This document shows positions 64,000 to 64,000 of a DNA stretch of 64,000 bases, piece after piece. The translations under genes were made by a program, and so were the position numbers. The DNA comes from Nitrospiraceae bacterium (lineage in GTDB: Bacteria > Nitrospirota_A > Leptospirillia > Leptospirillales > Leptospirillaceae): the NCBI GenBank assembly GCA_028064945.1, contig JAPTWQ010000010.1, positions 9,170 to 73,169 on the forward strand, given 5' to 3'. The notes beneath the pieces were generated by a model that was given only the letters and a program-made list of their open reading frames with translations, had not been told where the DNA came from and did not search any database. Position 1 is the first letter of the stretch. Each line of letters begins with the position of its first letter.

Positions 64000-64000
64000 G

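Overview
The window reads as chromosomal DNA of a chemolithoautotrophic Leptospirillum-like bacterium (Nitrospirota). L. ferrooxidans is my best guess, from the moderate GC content, the nif genes and a RuBisCO-like protein. This is recognition of gene content; no search was run. Nearly every gene has a clear family assignment. I see no rRNA, tRNA or CRISPR array.

Layout. (1) 1-3860: gyrB (partial), dnaN and dnaA on the minus strand, then an AT-rich stretch with DnaA-box-like sites, the probable replication origin. (2) 4014-13931: a plus-strand biosynthetic run for branched-chain amino acids (ilvB, ilvN, ilvC, leuA, leuB), phosphatidylethanolamine (psd, pssA), aspartate semialdehyde (asd) and NAD (nadA). 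(3) 13890-21010: a mixed segment with a glyoxalase-fold protein, purU, an IS200/IS605-type element with an intact tnpA and a gutted tnpB, a RuBisCO-like protein, a DMT permease and an EAL-CZB c-di-GMP phosphodiesterase. (4) 21007-28214: a six-gene membrane complex related to group 4 hydrogenases (Hyf type) whose large subunit lacks the nickel-binding cysteines. (5) 28538-34150: a frameshifted DipZ-type thioredoxin, prmA, pyrF, a duplicated CODH-subunit-like gene pair and an XRE-cupin regulator. (6) 34168-40602: def and cobalamin genes (cobO, cobJ/cbiH, cbiG, cbiT, cbiE, cbiD), interrupted by marC. (7) 41583-55068: one long minus-strand operon for a membrane-bound [NiFe] hydrogenase of the oxygen-tolerant six-cysteine type, with its cytochrome b, protease, chaperones, HypA-F and a nickel permease. 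(8) 55417-64000: modABC, a HesA/ThiF-type protein, nifV, a DUF683 protein, an ANTAR regulator, nifI2, nifI1, nifW, a nif ferredoxin, a SIR2-like protein, a small unknown, nifT and a NifU-C-like protein. Nitrogenase structural genes presumably lie beyond the right edge.

How it fits together. Regions 7 and 8 form a nitrogen-fixation and hydrogen-recycling island: molybdate uptake and homocitrate supply FeMo-cofactor, NifI1/NifI2 can switch nitrogenase off, and the uptake hydrogenase can recover the H2 released by nitrogenase. Nickel import and HypA-F serve the hydrogenase. The NiCoT permease lies near the cobalamin genes and might also supply cobalt. The Ni-free Hyf-like complex and the CODH-like operon share a palindromic upstream element, which suggests joint control, possibly of ferredoxin-linked electron flow for carbon fixation. 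The nif regulatory block also carries a strong intrinsic terminator, a sigma-54-type promoter and an RNA-binding-type (ANTAR) regulator next to each other.
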